NCBI RefSeq assembly: GCF_015644585.1
Contig: NZ_JADOBI010000006.1
Coordinates: 1-64,000 of the forward strand
Direction: 5' to 3'
Source: Rahnella laticis
GTDB lineage: Bacteria > Pseudomonadota > Gammaproteobacteria > Enterobacterales > Enterobacteriaceae
DNA length: 64,000 nucleotides
Both the position numbers and the translations under genes were made by a program. The notes beneath the pieces were generated by a model. It saw only the letters and a program-made list of their open reading frames with translations. It was not told where the DNA came from and ran no database searches. Below, one piece after another: positions 43,459 to 54,545 of the stretch (positions are counted from its first letter, which is position 1; every line of letters begins with the position of its first letter).

Positions 43459-44487
43459 ATGTATGAATCCTTTCGCCCCCTGCGCGGGGCCAGCAATCCG
43501 CATATCCAGACGCTGCTTCCGCGGCTGGTCCGGCGCAATGCGAAACTCAAACCTCACTGGCAACGGCTGGACACGCCGGACGGCGATTTTCTGGATTTAG
43601 CCTGGAGCGAGGACCCGCAACAGGCGCGCCATAAGCCCCGCATGATCCTGTTTCACGGGCTGGAAGGCAGTTTTTACAGCCCGTATGCTCACGGATTATT
43701 ACAGGCGTGGAAAGAACGCGGCTGGCTCGGTGTGGTCATGCATTTTCGCGGATGCAGCGGCGAACCCAATAAACTTCAGCGTATTTATCATTCCGGCGAA
43801 ACCGAAGACGCCCGCTTTTTCATTCGCTGGCTGAATGAAACCTACGGCGAAGTGCCGACCGGGGCTGTGGGCGTTTCGCTCGGCGGCAATATGCTGGCGT
43901 GTTATCTCGGGCAGGAAGGCGAAAATTGTACGCTGAACGCCGCCGTCGTGGTGTCGGCTCCGCTGATGCTCGAACCTTGCGCTTACCGGCTGGAACAGGG
44001 CACATCGCGGATTTACCAGCGCTACCTGCTCGATCAGCTCAAAGGAAATGCGTCGCGGAAACTGGCGAAATATCCCGGCACCCTGCCCGTCACGCTGACG
44101 CAGCTGAAGGCCATGCGCCGCATCCGCGATTTCGACGATGCGATTACCTCCAAGGCCCACGGTTTTGCCGACGCACTGGATTATTATCGCCAGTGCAGCG
44201 GAATGCCGTTACTCGCGCAGGTCAGGATCCCGCTGCTGATTATCCATGCGAAAGACGATCCGTTCATGACACCGGACGTGATCCCGAAAGCCGGGGATTT
44301 ACCGGATTGCGTCGAATACCAGCTGACCGAACACGGTGGCCACGTGGGTTTCGTATCCGGCAGCCTGCGTAATCCGCAGATGTGGCTGGAACAGCGCATT
44401 CCGGCGTGGATTGCGCCGCACTTAGAAACAGCAGCAAAACCCATCACTGAACCGACCGAAGAAAAAACAAAGGAAATAACGTTGTGA
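43459..44487 (+). CDS. yheT: YheT, alpha/beta hydrolase
   Basis: 342 residues of the YheT/ABHD1-3 hydrolase family. Nucleophile elbow in GVSLGGN (about 138-144), catalytic His in HGGHVGF near 295, and an Asp in HAKDDPFM. Substrate unknown; esterase activity on lipids is likely for the family. Followed by yheU with a 4-nt overlap. Confidence 0.92.
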   Translation: MYESFRPLRGASNPHIQTLLPRLVRRNAKLKPHWQRLDTPDGDFLDLAWSEDPQQARHKPRMILFHGLEGSFYSPYAHGLLQAWKERGWLGVVMHFRGCSGEPNKLQRIYHSGETEDARFFIRWLNETYGEVPTGAVGVSLGGNMLACYLGQEGENCTLNAAVVVSAPLMLEPCAYRLEQGTSRIYQRYLLDQLKGNASRKLAKYPGTLPVTLTQLKAMRRIRDFDDAITSKAHGFADALDYYRQCSGMPLLAQVRIPLLIIHAKDDPFMTPDVIPKAGDLPDCVEYQLTEHGGHVGFVSGSLRNPQMWLEQRIPAWIAPHLETAAKPITEPTEEKTKEITL

Positions 44488-44729
44488 TAATTCCCTGGCA
44501 GGAACTGGACGCAGAGCTGCTCACCAGCGTGGTGGAATCTTTCGTTTTACGCGAAGGCACCGACTACGGCGAGCAGGAAAGATCTCTTGAACAAAAAGTG
44601 GATGACGTGAAACGCCAGCTGAAAAGCGGCGACATCATGCTGGTCTGGTCAGAACTGCATGAAACGTTAAATATCATGCCCCGCGGCCAGTTCCGCGCCG
44701 GGCAGGAAGAAATGCCGCAGGACGGGTGA
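44484..44729 (+). CDS. yheU: YheU family protein
   Basis: 81 residues of the YheU family (UPF0270), function unknown. Core [19 protein letters not shown] and the [15 protein letters not shown] segment. The start is GTG 44484, overlapping the yheT stop (GTGA), with AAAGGA upstream. Its C-terminus is about nine residues longer than the E. coli protein. Confidence 0.9.
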   Translation: MIIPWQELDAELLTSVVESFVLREGTDYGEQERSLEQKVDDVKRQLKSGDIMLVWSELHETLNIMPRGQFRAGQEEMPQDG

Positions 44730-44731
44730 TC

Positions 44732-45538
44732 TCACCCCACCTTCAGCCCAAGCTCGCCGGAAATCGCAGCCGCGGTTTCTTTCAGCGGTTTCAGCAGGGC
44801 TTCTTCGCCGATCACACCGAGTTTTGCCGTCGAGAGTGAAATCGAGACGGCATAGGTCACGCGCCGGTGGATATCAAATACCGGCACCGCCAGACAGGAT
44901 ACGCCAAGCTCATTTTCTTCCCTGTCCATCGCCAGGCCCTGTTCGCGGATTTGCGCCAGCTCTTTATCCATCGCTTTCAGGCTGACAATCGTATTGCGGG
45001 TCAGCGGCTGGATCTGTTCGCTGTGACTCTCCCAGTAAGCCGGCACGTAATCCTGATGCCCGTACGCCATGTAAATTTTGCCCATCGCCGAACAATACAG
45101 CGGCATATGCTGGCCGATGTACGCGCGGGTTCGCAGCATTCCGGTAGTCGGTTCCAGCTTGTAAATCAGAATGGCGTGGTCGTCTTCACGGCTGGAGAAA
45201 TTAACGGTTTCCCCGGTCGCGATATTCAGCGCTTCAAGATGCGGCGCGGCGACATGGATAATATTCAGGGAAGACAGTGACTTCTGGCCGACAGAAATAA
45301 ATTTGGTGGTTAAGCGATAACTTCCTGCCGCCGGGGCAGGCGTGACATAACCACAGGATTGCAGCCCCTGAAGTAAACGGTGAACCGTACTTTTATTCAG
45401 TTCCGCCAGTTCAGAAAGATGCGCCAGCGGGCAGCCGTTCGGGTAATTGCTGAGGATTTCGATCAGCTGTAACCCACGGAACAGGCTCTGACTTCCTGCT
45501 GGTTTATCTTTCCCCTGTTCGTTCTCTGCGTCTTTCAT
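44732..45538 (-). CDS. IclR-family regulator of the yia cluster (YiaJ-like)
   Basis: 268 residues. N-terminal winged helix (about 22-75, GCPLAHLSELAELNKSTVHRLL), then an IclR effector domain (about 95-260). Divergent from yiaK and 300 nt from it, as yiaJ is in E. coli and Klebsiella, where YiaJ represses the yia operon. Its ligand is likely a sugar acid related to ascorbate; this is inference. Confidence 0.85.
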   Translation of the reverse strand: MKDAENEQGKDKPAGSQSLFRGLQLIEILSNYPNGCPLAHLSELAELNKSTVHRLLQGLQSCGYVTPAPAAGSYRLTTKFISVGQKSLSSLNIIHVAAPHLEALNIATGETVNFSSREDDHAILIYKLEPTTGMLRTRAYIGQHMPLYCSAMGKIYMAYGHQDYVPAYWESHSEQIQPLTRNTIVSLKAMDKELAQIREQGLAMDREENELGVSCLAVPVFDIHRRVTYAVSISLSTAKLGVIGEEALLKPLKETAAAISGELGLKVG

Positions 45539-45838
45539 ACCTTGAAGAATTCCCGTTGTGCTGATGGCGTTTCAATCCTGAACCGATGGTATAGCAAACT
45601 TCCTTCGCACGCGAAATAACTCCTTTTCCCTGCCTCCTTTTTGCCCTGCCTAAAATGTGTCCTTCATCACGAACCGGACATGAATTTTTTATCCAACTGA
45701 TTTTAAAGCGTTTTAAAAACACCCGGATGGATTGTGATCCGTACCGGACAAGAGTAAATTTTTGAAATCAGATTCCACATAGTGAAATATAGAGATCTAA
45801 AAACAACCAAATATTTAACAATCTCACCGGAGAAAGGT
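45539..45838. promoter_or_regulatory. Divergent control region of the yia cluster
   Basis: 300 nt between the IclR gene and yiaK. A good CRP-like site, AAATGTGTCCTTCATCACGA, lies at 45653-45672. The 8-mer ACCGGACA occurs twice in direct orientation (45673-45680 and 45743-45750), 70 bp apart, which may be operator half-sites. The yiaK ribosome site AGAAAGG is at 45831-45837. No clear -35/-10 pair can be named. Confidence 0.55.
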
Positions 45839-47316
<1,478 letters not shown>

Positions 47317-47368
47317 CCGTCAGGATAAAACAGTTCGGGAAGACAGTTAATTCAATGGGGAAATATTT

Positions 47369-48343
47369 ATGCAAAAGCATGCAGGCTTTATTGTCGGCGC
47401 TTATCCTTGCGCGCCCTCTTTTCATCAGCGAAATGAAAACGAAGAAACCGAATTCTGGCGCAGGCTGGCCGATATTCCGGGGATCCGTGGAATAGAACAA
47501 CCTTGTCTGGAAACATTACATCCGTATGGCGATGAATGGTTATTCCGCCATCTGCCCGACGAGTGGGACATCGTGGTGACCGGCGTGATGGAAACCATGC
47601 GCAGGCGCGGAACCTTGCCGGGCTTCGGGCTGGCGTCTGAAGACGCTGAACAGCGCCGCGCCTGTGTCGGCTTTTACCGCCACATTTTCGAAAAGGTTGA
47701 GCAGACCAATACGCGCTTTGGCAGAAACAAAGTGCTGGCCGTGGAGTTGCAGTCCGCGCCGCTGGCTGGCACACAAAATATCAGTCTTGCCGCGCGCTGT
47801 TTCACGGAGTCTCTGCAGGAAATCCTGAGCTGGGACTGGCCGTGCGGGCTGATTATCGAGCATTGCGATGCGCTGGATAAACCGGCTGCACGCAAAGGTT
47901 TCCTGCCGCTGGCGCACGAACTGACGGCGATTGCTGAGGCCAAAGCCCGCACCGGGAAAACGGCCGGAATGTGTATCAACTGGGCGCGTTCCGCCATTGA
48001 AGGCCGCAATACTTCCCTGCCGCTGGAACATCTGCAAATCAGCCAGCAGGCCGGTGTTCTTCAGGCGCTGATGTTCTCGGGCACCACCCGCGAAGGGGCT
48101 TATGGCGACTGGCAGGATCTGCACGCACCGTTTGCGCCGTTCGCAGGCAGTGAAGCGGGATGTCAGGAAAGCCTGATGACCGTCGATATTGCCGCCGAAA
48201 TGTTCCGGCATGCGTCACCGGAATCACTGAGCTTCTCGGGAATTAAACTGCTGGAAATTAATGCCAGCGCCGGCGTTGATCATCGATTTGCCATTTTGCA
48301 GGACGGTATTAAGGCCATGAATCTGGCGATCGACAAAAAATAA
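47369..48343 (+). CDS. DUF4862 family protein (YiaX1 position)
   Basis: 324 residues, no signal peptide or membrane helix. I recognise it as DUF4862, a family with a likely TIM-barrel fold like sugar isomerases and AP-endonuclease-2-type enzymes. Barrel-strand-like segments with acidic residues are GIEQP, VTGVMET, AVELQ, LIIEHCDA, GMCINWARS and IKLLEIN. No function is established. Its place matches yiaX1 in the Klebsiella yiaKLX1X2PQRS operon; E. coli lacks it. A sugar-acid lactonase, epimerase or isomerase role is only inferred. Confidence 0.75.
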   Translation: MQKHAGFIVGAYPCAPSFHQRNENEETEFWRRLADIPGIRGIEQPCLETLHPYGDEWLFRHLPDEWDIVVTGVMETMRRRGTLPGFGLASEDAEQRRACVGFYRHIFEKVEQTNTRFGRNKVLAVELQSAPLAGTQNISLAARCFTESLQEILSWDWPCGLIIEHCDALDKPAARKGFLPLAHELTAIAEAKARTGKTAGMCINWARSAIEGRNTSLPLEHLQISQQAGVLQALMFSGTTREGAYGDWQDLHAPFAPFAGSEAGCQESLMTVDIAAEMFRHASPESLSFSGIKLLEINASAGVDHRFAILQDGIKAMNLAIDKK

Positions 48344-48451
48344 TAATCCTAAAATAGCGACATCTTATTTTACACCACATCCCTTTCCTCTGAAGGGAAC
48401 CCCGCTCGTCTGTTAAACGGGCTCTGTAACTCATTATTAAGGTAATAAGTT

Positions 48452-49789
48452 ATGAATAAAAACTCTGATACTCTGCAAAGCAATCGTTTATTAAAAGAAA
48501 TACCCAAACAGCGCTGGCTTAGAATTATTCCGCCGATCCTGATCGCCTGTATTATTTCTTATATGGACAGGGTAAATATTGCCTTTGCCATGCCGGGCGG
48601 AATGGACGCGGAATTAGGCATTACCGCATCAATGGCCGGCCTGGCTGGCGGCATATTCTTCCTCGGTTATTTATTCCTCCAGGTACCGGGCGGGAAAATT
48701 GCGGTTCACGGCAGCGGTAAGAAATTCATCGGCTGGTCACTGGTCGCGTGGGTCATTATTTCGATTCTCACCGGCCTGGTCACCAATCAGTATCAGCTGC
48801 TCTTCCTGCGCTTCTCGCTGGGTGTTGCAGAAGGCGGCATGTTGCCGGTCGTACTGACGATGATCAGCAACTGGTTCCCCGATGCCGAACGCGGCAGGGC
48901 GAACGCGATTGTGATCATGTTCGTGCCGATCGCCGGGATCATCACCGCCCCGCTCTCCGGCTGGATCATCAGCGCACTCGACTGGCGCTGGCTGTTCATC
49001 ATTGAAGGCCTGCTTTCCGCCGTCGTTCTGGCGATGTGGGTACTGACCGTTTGCGACCGTCCGCAGGAAGCGCGCTGGATTTCACCCGAAGAGAAAAACT
49101 GGCTGATATCGACGCTGGCCGCTGAACAGAAAGCCATTGCCGGGAAAGAAGTCAGAAACGCCTCGCTCGGCGCGGTGCTGGCCAACCGGACGATGTGGCA
49201 ACTTATCGCCCTGAATTTCTTCTACCAGACCGGCATTTACGGTTACACCCTGTGGCTGCCGACCATCCTGAAAGAACTTACGCATTCCACCATGGGACAG
49301 GTCGGCGTCCTCGCCATACTGCCTTACATCGGCGCCGTCGCGGGCATGCTGCTGTTCTCCTCGCTGTCTGACCGCACCGGCAAACGCAAACTCTACGTGT
49401 TCCTGCCTCTGCTGGGCTTCGCGGCCTGCATGTTCCTGTCGGTGATGCTGAAAAATTACATCTGGGTTTCCTACGCCGCGCTGGTCGGTTGTGGCTTCTT
49501 CCTGCAATCCGCCGCCGGTGTTTTCTGGACCATTCCCGCCAAACTTTTCAGCGCGGAAATGGCCGGTGGCGCACGCGGTGTGATTAACGCGCTGGGTAAT
49601 CTGGGTGGATTCTGCGGGCCGTATGCCGTCGGTTTGCTTATCACGTTCTACAGCAAAGATGCCGGTGTTTATTGTCTGGCGATCTCGCTCACGCTGGCGG
49701 CACTGATGGCATTGCTGTTGCCCGCACGGTGTGACGTTCCGGCGCAATCGGCGAACAAATTACCCGACAGCCGTCCGACAGCAGCCTGA
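48452..49789 (+). CDS. MFS transporter (YiaX2 position)
   Basis: 445 residues, about 12 membrane helices, of the anion:cation symporter branch of the major facilitator superfamily. Early motif DRVNIAFAMPGGM near residue 35 and the loop after helix 4 are typical. It occupies the yiaX2 place of the Klebsiella operon, where it takes up the ascorbate-derived substrate; E. coli has the TRAP system yiaMNO instead. Lies 9 nt before lyxK. Confidence 0.88.
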   Translation: MNKNSDTLQSNRLLKEIPKQRWLRIIPPILIACIISYMDRVNIAFAMPGGMDAELGITASMAGLAGGIFFLGYLFLQVPGGKIAVHGSGKKFIGWSLVAWVIISILTGLVTNQYQLLFLRFSLGVAEGGMLPVVLTMISNWFPDAERGRANAIVIMFVPIAGIITAPLSGWIISALDWRWLFIIEGLLSAVVLAMWVLTVCDRPQEARWISPEEKNWLISTLAAEQKAIAGKEVRNASLGAVLANRTMWQLIALNFFYQTGIYGYTLWLPTILKELTHSTMGQVGVLAILPYIGAVAGMLLFSSLSDRTGKRKLYVFLPLLGFAACMFLSVMLKNYIWVSYAALVGCGFFLQSAAGVFWTIPAKLFSAEMAGGARGVINALGNLGGFCGPYAVGLLITFYSKDAGVYCLAISLTLAALMALLLPARCDVPAQSANKLPDSRPTAA

Positions 49790-49798
49790 GGAAATACG

Positions 49799-51328
49799 AT
49801 GAACGCTTCATCCGGAGAATACTGGTTAGGGATCGACTGCGGCGGCACCTACCTCAAGGCGGGATTGTACGATCAGACGGGGCAGGAACGCGGCGTATGC
49901 CGCCAGTCGCTGCCGGTGCTGAGCGACCATCCCGGCTGGGCCGAGCGCGATATGCCCGCGCTGTGGGCGTCATGCGTCAGCTGTATTACCGGGCTGCTGC
50001 GCCAGCAAAACGTCAGCGGCAATCAGGTGAAAGGCATCGGTATTTCGGCGCAGGGCAAAGGGTTATTCCTGCTGGACAAAGCCGGAAATCCGCTGGGCCG
50101 GGGGATTATGTCCTCCGACCGCCGCGCCGGTGATGTGATCAGCGCCTGGCAGCGTGACGGCTTGCATCAGCAAATCTATCCGCTGACCCGTCAGGCGCTG
50201 TGGGCCGGGCATCCGGTGTCATTGCTGCGCTGGATAAAACTGCATCAGCCGGAGCGTTATCAGCAAATCGGCACGGTAATGATGGCGCACGATTATCTGC
50301 GTTATTGCCTGACCGGCGTGCGCGGTTGTGAAGAAACCAACATCTCCGAATCCAATCTGTACCACATGGAAAACGGCGGTTACGACGCCCGGCTGGCAGA
50401 AATGTTAGGGATTGCCGATATCAGCGCAGCGCTGCCGCCGGTGGTGGGTTCGGCGGAAATCTGCGGAACCGTGACGCCAGACATCGCGGCGCTGACCGGA
50501 TTAACCGCAGGAACGCCGGTGGTTGGAGGATTATTCGATGTGGTCTCTACCGCGCTTTGCGCCGGACTTCACGACGAATTTACCCTGAATGCGGTGATGG
50601 GTACGTGGGCGGTCACCAGCGGAATATCAGCGGAAATGGGCGCGCAGGAAAATCATCCGTTCGTTTATGGCCGCTACGCCGGTGGCGAAGGCTATCTCAT
50701 CCACGAAGCCAGCCCGACATCCTCCGCCAATCTCGAATGGCTCAACCAGCAAACCGGCGGTATGCCGTTTGACGAGATTAACCGCGCCGTCAGCGCCCTG
50801 CCGAAAGCCGGAACCGACGTTTTATTCCTGCCCTTCCTTTATGGCAGCAATCAGGGTGCGGAAATGACCGCCGGATTCTATGGCCTGCAATCGCTGCACC
50901 ATCGCGGCCATTTGTTGCAGGCGGTTTACGAAGGCGTGGTGTTCAGCCATATGACGCACCTTAACCGCATGCTCGAACGCTTCCCGCAGGCGAAAACCCT
51001 GCGCGTCACCGGCGGTCCGGCGCGTTCAGAGGTCTGGATGCAGATGCTGGCCGACGTCAGCGGTATGCCGGTGGAACTCCCTCAGATCGAAGAAACCGGC
51101 TGTCTGGGCGCGGCGCTAGCGGCGATGGTCGGCACCGGCGTGTATCCCACTTTCGCGCAGGCCCAGCGTCATCTGCACTTTGCCGTGAAGCGTCTGGAAC
51201 CCGACGCCGGTGCGCAGATGGCCTATCAGAAAAAATCACAACGTTACCAGTTCCTGATCGACGCACTGGGCGGTTACCACGCCCGCTGCGCGGCGGCTGA
51301 CTCACAGGGAAAATCTCATCATGACTAA
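49799..51328 (+). CDS. lyxK: L-xylulose/3-keto-L-gulonate kinase
   Basis: 509 residues of the FGGY sugar kinase family. Phosphorylates 3-keto-L-gulonate or L-xylulose with ATP. N-terminal phosphate loop GIDCGGTYLKAGLYD (about 12-26), ISAQGKG, catalytic-base region in GGLFDVV, and the second-domain VTGGPARSEVWMQMLADV. Starts with GAGGAA upstream and overlaps sgbH by 8 nt. Fourth enzyme step of the cluster's route. Confidence 0.92.
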   Translation: MNASSGEYWLGIDCGGTYLKAGLYDQTGQERGVCRQSLPVLSDHPGWAERDMPALWASCVSCITGLLRQQNVSGNQVKGIGISAQGKGLFLLDKAGNPLGRGIMSSDRRAGDVISAWQRDGLHQQIYPLTRQALWAGHPVSLLRWIKLHQPERYQQIGTVMMAHDYLRYCLTGVRGCEETNISESNLYHMENGGYDARLAEMLGIADISAALPPVVGSAEICGTVTPDIAALTGLTAGTPVVGGLFDVVSTALCAGLHDEFTLNAVMGTWAVTSGISAEMGAQENHPFVYGRYAGGEGYLIHEASPTSSANLEWLNQQTGGMPFDEINRAVSALPKAGTDVLFLPFLYGSNQGAEMTAGFYGLQSLHHRGHLLQAVYEGVVFSHMTHLNRMLERFPQAKTLRVTGGPARSEVWMQMLADVSGMPVELPQIEETGCLGAALAAMVGTGVYPTFAQAQRHLHFAVKRLEPDAGAQMAYQKKSQRYQFLIDALGGYHARCAAADSQGKSHHD

Positions 51329-51980
51329 ACCTCTCCTCCAGCTGGCGCTGGACCACACCGACCTTCCGGCCGCGCTGCGCACCGCGAAGGCGCTGAAAAA
51401 TCACGTCGACATCATCGAGGCGGGCACCATTTTGTGTCTCTGCGAAGGGTTACAGGCCGTGGAAATGCTGCGTGAACTTTGCCCGGACAAGATTCTGGTG
51501 GCCGACCTGAAAGTGGCCGACGCCGGAGAAACGCTGGCGCTGGAGGCGTTTAAAGCCGGGGCTAACTGGATGACGGTGATTTGCGCCGCACCGTTGGCGA
51601 CGGTTATCAAAGCGCACGACGTGGCAAAAACATATCGGGGCGAAATCCAGATAGAACTCTTCGGCAACTGGACGATGCAGGATGCTCGCTACTGGCACGC
51701 GGCGGGGATCCGTCAGGCGATTTATCACCGCGGACGCGACGCGCAGGCCAGCGGACAAACCTGGGGCCAGCAGGATCTGGATCGCATGAAACAGCTGTCG
51801 GATATCGGCCTGCGCCTTTCCGTCACCGGCGGCATCACGCCTGGGGATTTATCGCTGTTCCGCGATATCGACGTACAGGCGTTCATCGCCGGACGCGCGT
51901 TATCCGACGCAACACAACCCGCACAGGTCGCCCAGGCGTTTCAACAGCAAATCAGCGCAATCTGGGGAGCAACGGCATGA
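51321..51980 (+). CDS. sgbH: 3-keto-L-gulonate-6-phosphate decarboxylase
   Basis: 219 residues, orotidine-phosphate-decarboxylase superfamily barrel. Decarboxylates 3-keto-L-gulonate-6-phosphate to L-xylulose-5-phosphate with Mg2+. The active-site residues D11, E33, D62, K64 and D67 are all in place, and [11 protein letters not shown] carries the later His/Arg. Overlaps the sgbU start by ATGA. Confidence 0.94.
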   Translation: MTKPLLQLALDHTDLPAALRTAKALKNHVDIIEAGTILCLCEGLQAVEMLRELCPDKILVADLKVADAGETLALEAFKAGANWMTVICAAPLATVIKAHDVAKTYRGEIQIELFGNWTMQDARYWHAAGIRQAIYHRGRDAQASGQTWGQQDLDRMKQLSDIGLRLSVTGGITPGDLSLFRDIDVQAFIAGRALSDATQPAQVAQAFQQQISAIWGATA

Positions 51981-52837
51981 GAAAACATCCGCTGGGCATC
52001 TATGAAAAAGCGCTGCCCAAACACCTGAGCTGGCCGGAAAGGCTGGCGCTGGCGAAAAGCTGCGGCTTTGATTTTGTTGAAATGTCGGTGGATGAAACCG
52101 ATGAGCGCCTGTCGCGCCTCGACTGGAGCATCACGCAACGCGTCGCGCTGGTCGAAGCGATGATGGAAATCGGCGTCTCCATTCCGTCGATGTGCCTTTC
52201 CGCGCACCGCCGTTTTCCGTTCGGCAGCCATGATGAAAGCATCCGCGAACGTGCGCGGGAAGTGATGACCAAAGCCATCAAACTGGCGCGCGATTTAGGG
52301 ATCCGCACCTTACAGCTGGCCGGTTATGACGTGTATTACGAAGCGTCCGACGCCGGTACCCGCGAACGATTTGCCGAAGGGCTGGCGTGGGCGGTGGAAC
52401 AGGCCGCCGCCGCGCAGGTCACGCTGGCGGTCGAAATCATGGACACCGAATTCATGAATTCGATAACCAAATGGAAAGCGTGGGATGAGCGCCTGAATTC
52501 ACCGTGGTTCAGCGTATATCCGGACATCGGCAATCTCAGCGCGTGGGGAAACGACATTCCGTCGGAGCTGGCGCTGGGCATTGACCGCATCGCCGCTATC
52601 CACCTGAAAGATACCTATCCGGTCACCGCAACCTCTAAAGGCCAGTTCCGCGATGTGCCGTTCGGCGACGGCTGTGTCGATTTCACCGGCTTTTTCCGCA
52701 CGCTGGGCGCGCTGAATTATCGCGGCGCATTCCTCATCGAAATGTGGACGGAAACCGCCGCCGAGCCGGTACTGGAAATCATCAAAGCCCGTCAGTGGAT
52801 TGAAGCCAAAATGCAGGAAGGAGAATTCGCATGTTAG
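51977..52837 (+). CDS. sgbU: L-xylulose-5-phosphate 3-epimerase
   Basis: 286 residues, the length of E. coli SgbU/UlaE. TIM-barrel epimerase that makes L-ribulose-5-phosphate. Metal-site segments include [33 protein letters not shown] and LIEMWTE. The start [14 protein letters not shown] at 51977 overlaps the sgbH stop; the open frame runs further upstream inside sgbH but is not coding there. Overlaps sgbE by 7 nt. Confidence 0.94.
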   Translation: MRKHPLGIYEKALPKHLSWPERLALAKSCGFDFVEMSVDETDERLSRLDWSITQRVALVEAMMEIGVSIPSMCLSAHRRFPFGSHDESIRERAREVMTKAIKLARDLGIRTLQLAGYDVYYEASDAGTRERFAEGLAWAVEQAAAAQVTLAVEIMDTEFMNSITKWKAWDERLNSPWFSVYPDIGNLSAWGNDIPSELALGIDRIAAIHLKDTYPVTATSKGQFRDVPFGDGCVDFTGFFRTLGALNYRGAFLIEMWTETAAEPVLEIIKARQWIEAKMQEGEFAC

Positions 52838-53532
52838 AACAGCTGAAACAGGCCGTACTGGAGGCCAATCTGGCGCTGCCTGCGCATCATCTGGTGACGT
52901 TTACCTGGGGCAACGTCAGCGCGGTTGACCGCGAAAATGGGCGGGTGGTGATCAAACCGTCGGGCGTGGAATATACCGACATGTGCGCCAGTGACATGGT
53001 GGTCGTCGATCTGCATACCGGCGAGCGCATCGAAGGCGACAAAAATCCATCGTCGGATACTGCCACGCATCTGGCGCTTTACCGGCAGTTTCCGGAAATC
53101 GGCGGCATTGTGCACACGCATTCCCGCCACGCGACAATCTGGTCGCAGGCCGGGCTGGATTTACCGGCGTGGGGCACCACGCACGCGGATTATTTCTACG
53201 GCAATATTCCCTGCACGCGCCGGATGACTGAAGCAGAAATCAACGGAGCGTACGAACTGGAAACCGGCAACGTCATTATCGAAACCTTCCTGGAGCGGGG
53301 TCTGGACGCCATGCAGGTTCCGGCGGTTCTGGTGCATTCTCACGGGCCATTCGCCTGGGGGAAAAATGCCGCCGACGCCGTGCATAACGCTGTCGTGCTG
53401 GAGGAATGTGCCTACATGGGCATATTCTCCCGCCAGCTGACGCCCGCACTTGGCGATATGCAACAGACGCTGATGGACAAACATTACCTGCGCAAACACG
53501 GGAAAAATGCCTATTACGGACAACTGAAATAA
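52831..53532 (+). CDS. sgbE: L-ribulose-5-phosphate 4-epimerase
   Basis: 233 residues, class II aldolase fold, of the AraD/UlaF/SgbE family. Converts L-ribulose-5-phosphate to D-xylulose-5-phosphate, which enters the pentose phosphate pathway. Zinc ligands H95, H97 and H171 and the acidic residue D76 are at AraD positions. Last gene of the yia cluster. Confidence 0.94.
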   Translation: MLEQLKQAVLEANLALPAHHLVTFTWGNVSAVDRENGRVVIKPSGVEYTDMCASDMVVVDLHTGERIEGDKNPSSDTATHLALYRQFPEIGGIVHTHSRHATIWSQAGLDLPAWGTTHADYFYGNIPCTRRMTEAEINGAYELETGNVIIETFLERGLDAMQVPAVLVHSHGPFAWGKNAADAVHNAVVLEECAYMGIFSRQLTPALGDMQQTLMDKHYLRKHGKNAYYGQLK

Positions 53533-53669
53533 CCGGTCGTCGCCTGTCACTTCTCGAATAAATATGGTAACAATAGGCTTAATTATGCGCAGCGATGCCG
53601 CCAGGTCTTCGACCACAGAAAAGACCGCGACACGCCTGCCTGCCTCACCTTTATGGAGAACAGCGCATT

Positions 53670-54539
53670 ATGTCAGCCAAACATCCTGTTATTGCCGTTA
53701 CCGGTTCGAGCGGTGCAGGCACCACCACCACCAGTCTGGCATTTCGGAAAATATTCCAACAGCTTGGCCTGCGTGCCGCCGAGCTGGAAGGCGACAGTTT
53801 CCACCATTTCACCCGCCCGGAAATGGACGCGGCCATCCGCAAAGCCCGCGACCTCGGGCGTCATATCAGCTACTTCGGGCCGGAAGCCAACGACTTCGGT
53901 TTGCTGGAAAAAAGCTTTATAGAATACGGCAAAACCGGCACAGGCCGTTCGCGCAAATATCTGCATACTTATGACGAAGCCGTTCCCTACAATCAGGTAC
54001 CGGGGACGTTTACGCCGTGGCAGGCCTTACCGGAACCGACGGACATTCTCTTCTACGAAGGCCTGCACGGCGGCGTGGTCTCCGACAAAACGGACGTCGC
54101 GGCGCATGTCGATTTGCTGGTCGGCGTGGTGCCCATCGTTAACCTCGAATGGATCCAGAAACTGGTGCGCGACACCGGCGAGCGCGGCCATTCCCGTGAG
54201 GCGGTGATGGATTCCGTGGTGCGCTCGATGGATGACTACATCAACTACATCACGCCGCAGTTTTCCCGCACGCACATTAACTTCCAGCGCGTGCCGACCA
54301 TCGACACCTCCAACCCGTTTGCCGCGAAAGCCATTCCTTCACTGGATGAAAGCTTCGTGGTGATTCATTTTCAGGGGCTGGACGACATTGATTTCCCGTA
54401 TCTGCTGGCAATGTTGCAGGGCTCGTTTATCTCGCACATCAAAACGCTGGTGGTGCCGGGCGGCAAAATGGGGCTGGCGATGGAGCTGATTATGGCGCCG
54501 CTGGTGCAGCGCCTGATGGAAGGGAAGAAAATCGAGTAA
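53670..54539 (+). CDS. prkB: PrkB, phosphoribulokinase-like P-loop kinase
   Basis: 289 residues, the E. coli length. Resembles phosphoribulokinase and uridine kinase. The nucleotide loop GSSGAGTTT (12-20) lacks the usual lysine, as in E. coli PrkB as I recall it, so activity on ribulose-5-phosphate is unproven; there is no Rubisco gene here. Start MSAKHPVIAVTG at 53670; a longer frame to 53595 is not conserved. In E. coli it directly follows yheU; here the yia cluster separates them. Confidence 0.93.
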   Translation: MSAKHPVIAVTGSSGAGTTTTSLAFRKIFQQLGLRAAELEGDSFHHFTRPEMDAAIRKARDLGRHISYFGPEANDFGLLEKSFIEYGKTGTGRSRKYLHTYDEAVPYNQVPGTFTPWQALPEPTDILFYEGLHGGVVSDKTDVAAHVDLLVGVVPIVNLEWIQKLVRDTGERGHSREAVMDSVVRSMDDYINYITPQFSRTHINFQRVPTIDTSNPFAAKAIPSLDESFVVIHFQGLDDIDFPYLLAMLQGSFISHIKTLVVPGGKMGLAMELIMAPLVQRLMEGKKIE

Positions 54540-54545
54540 GTGAAA

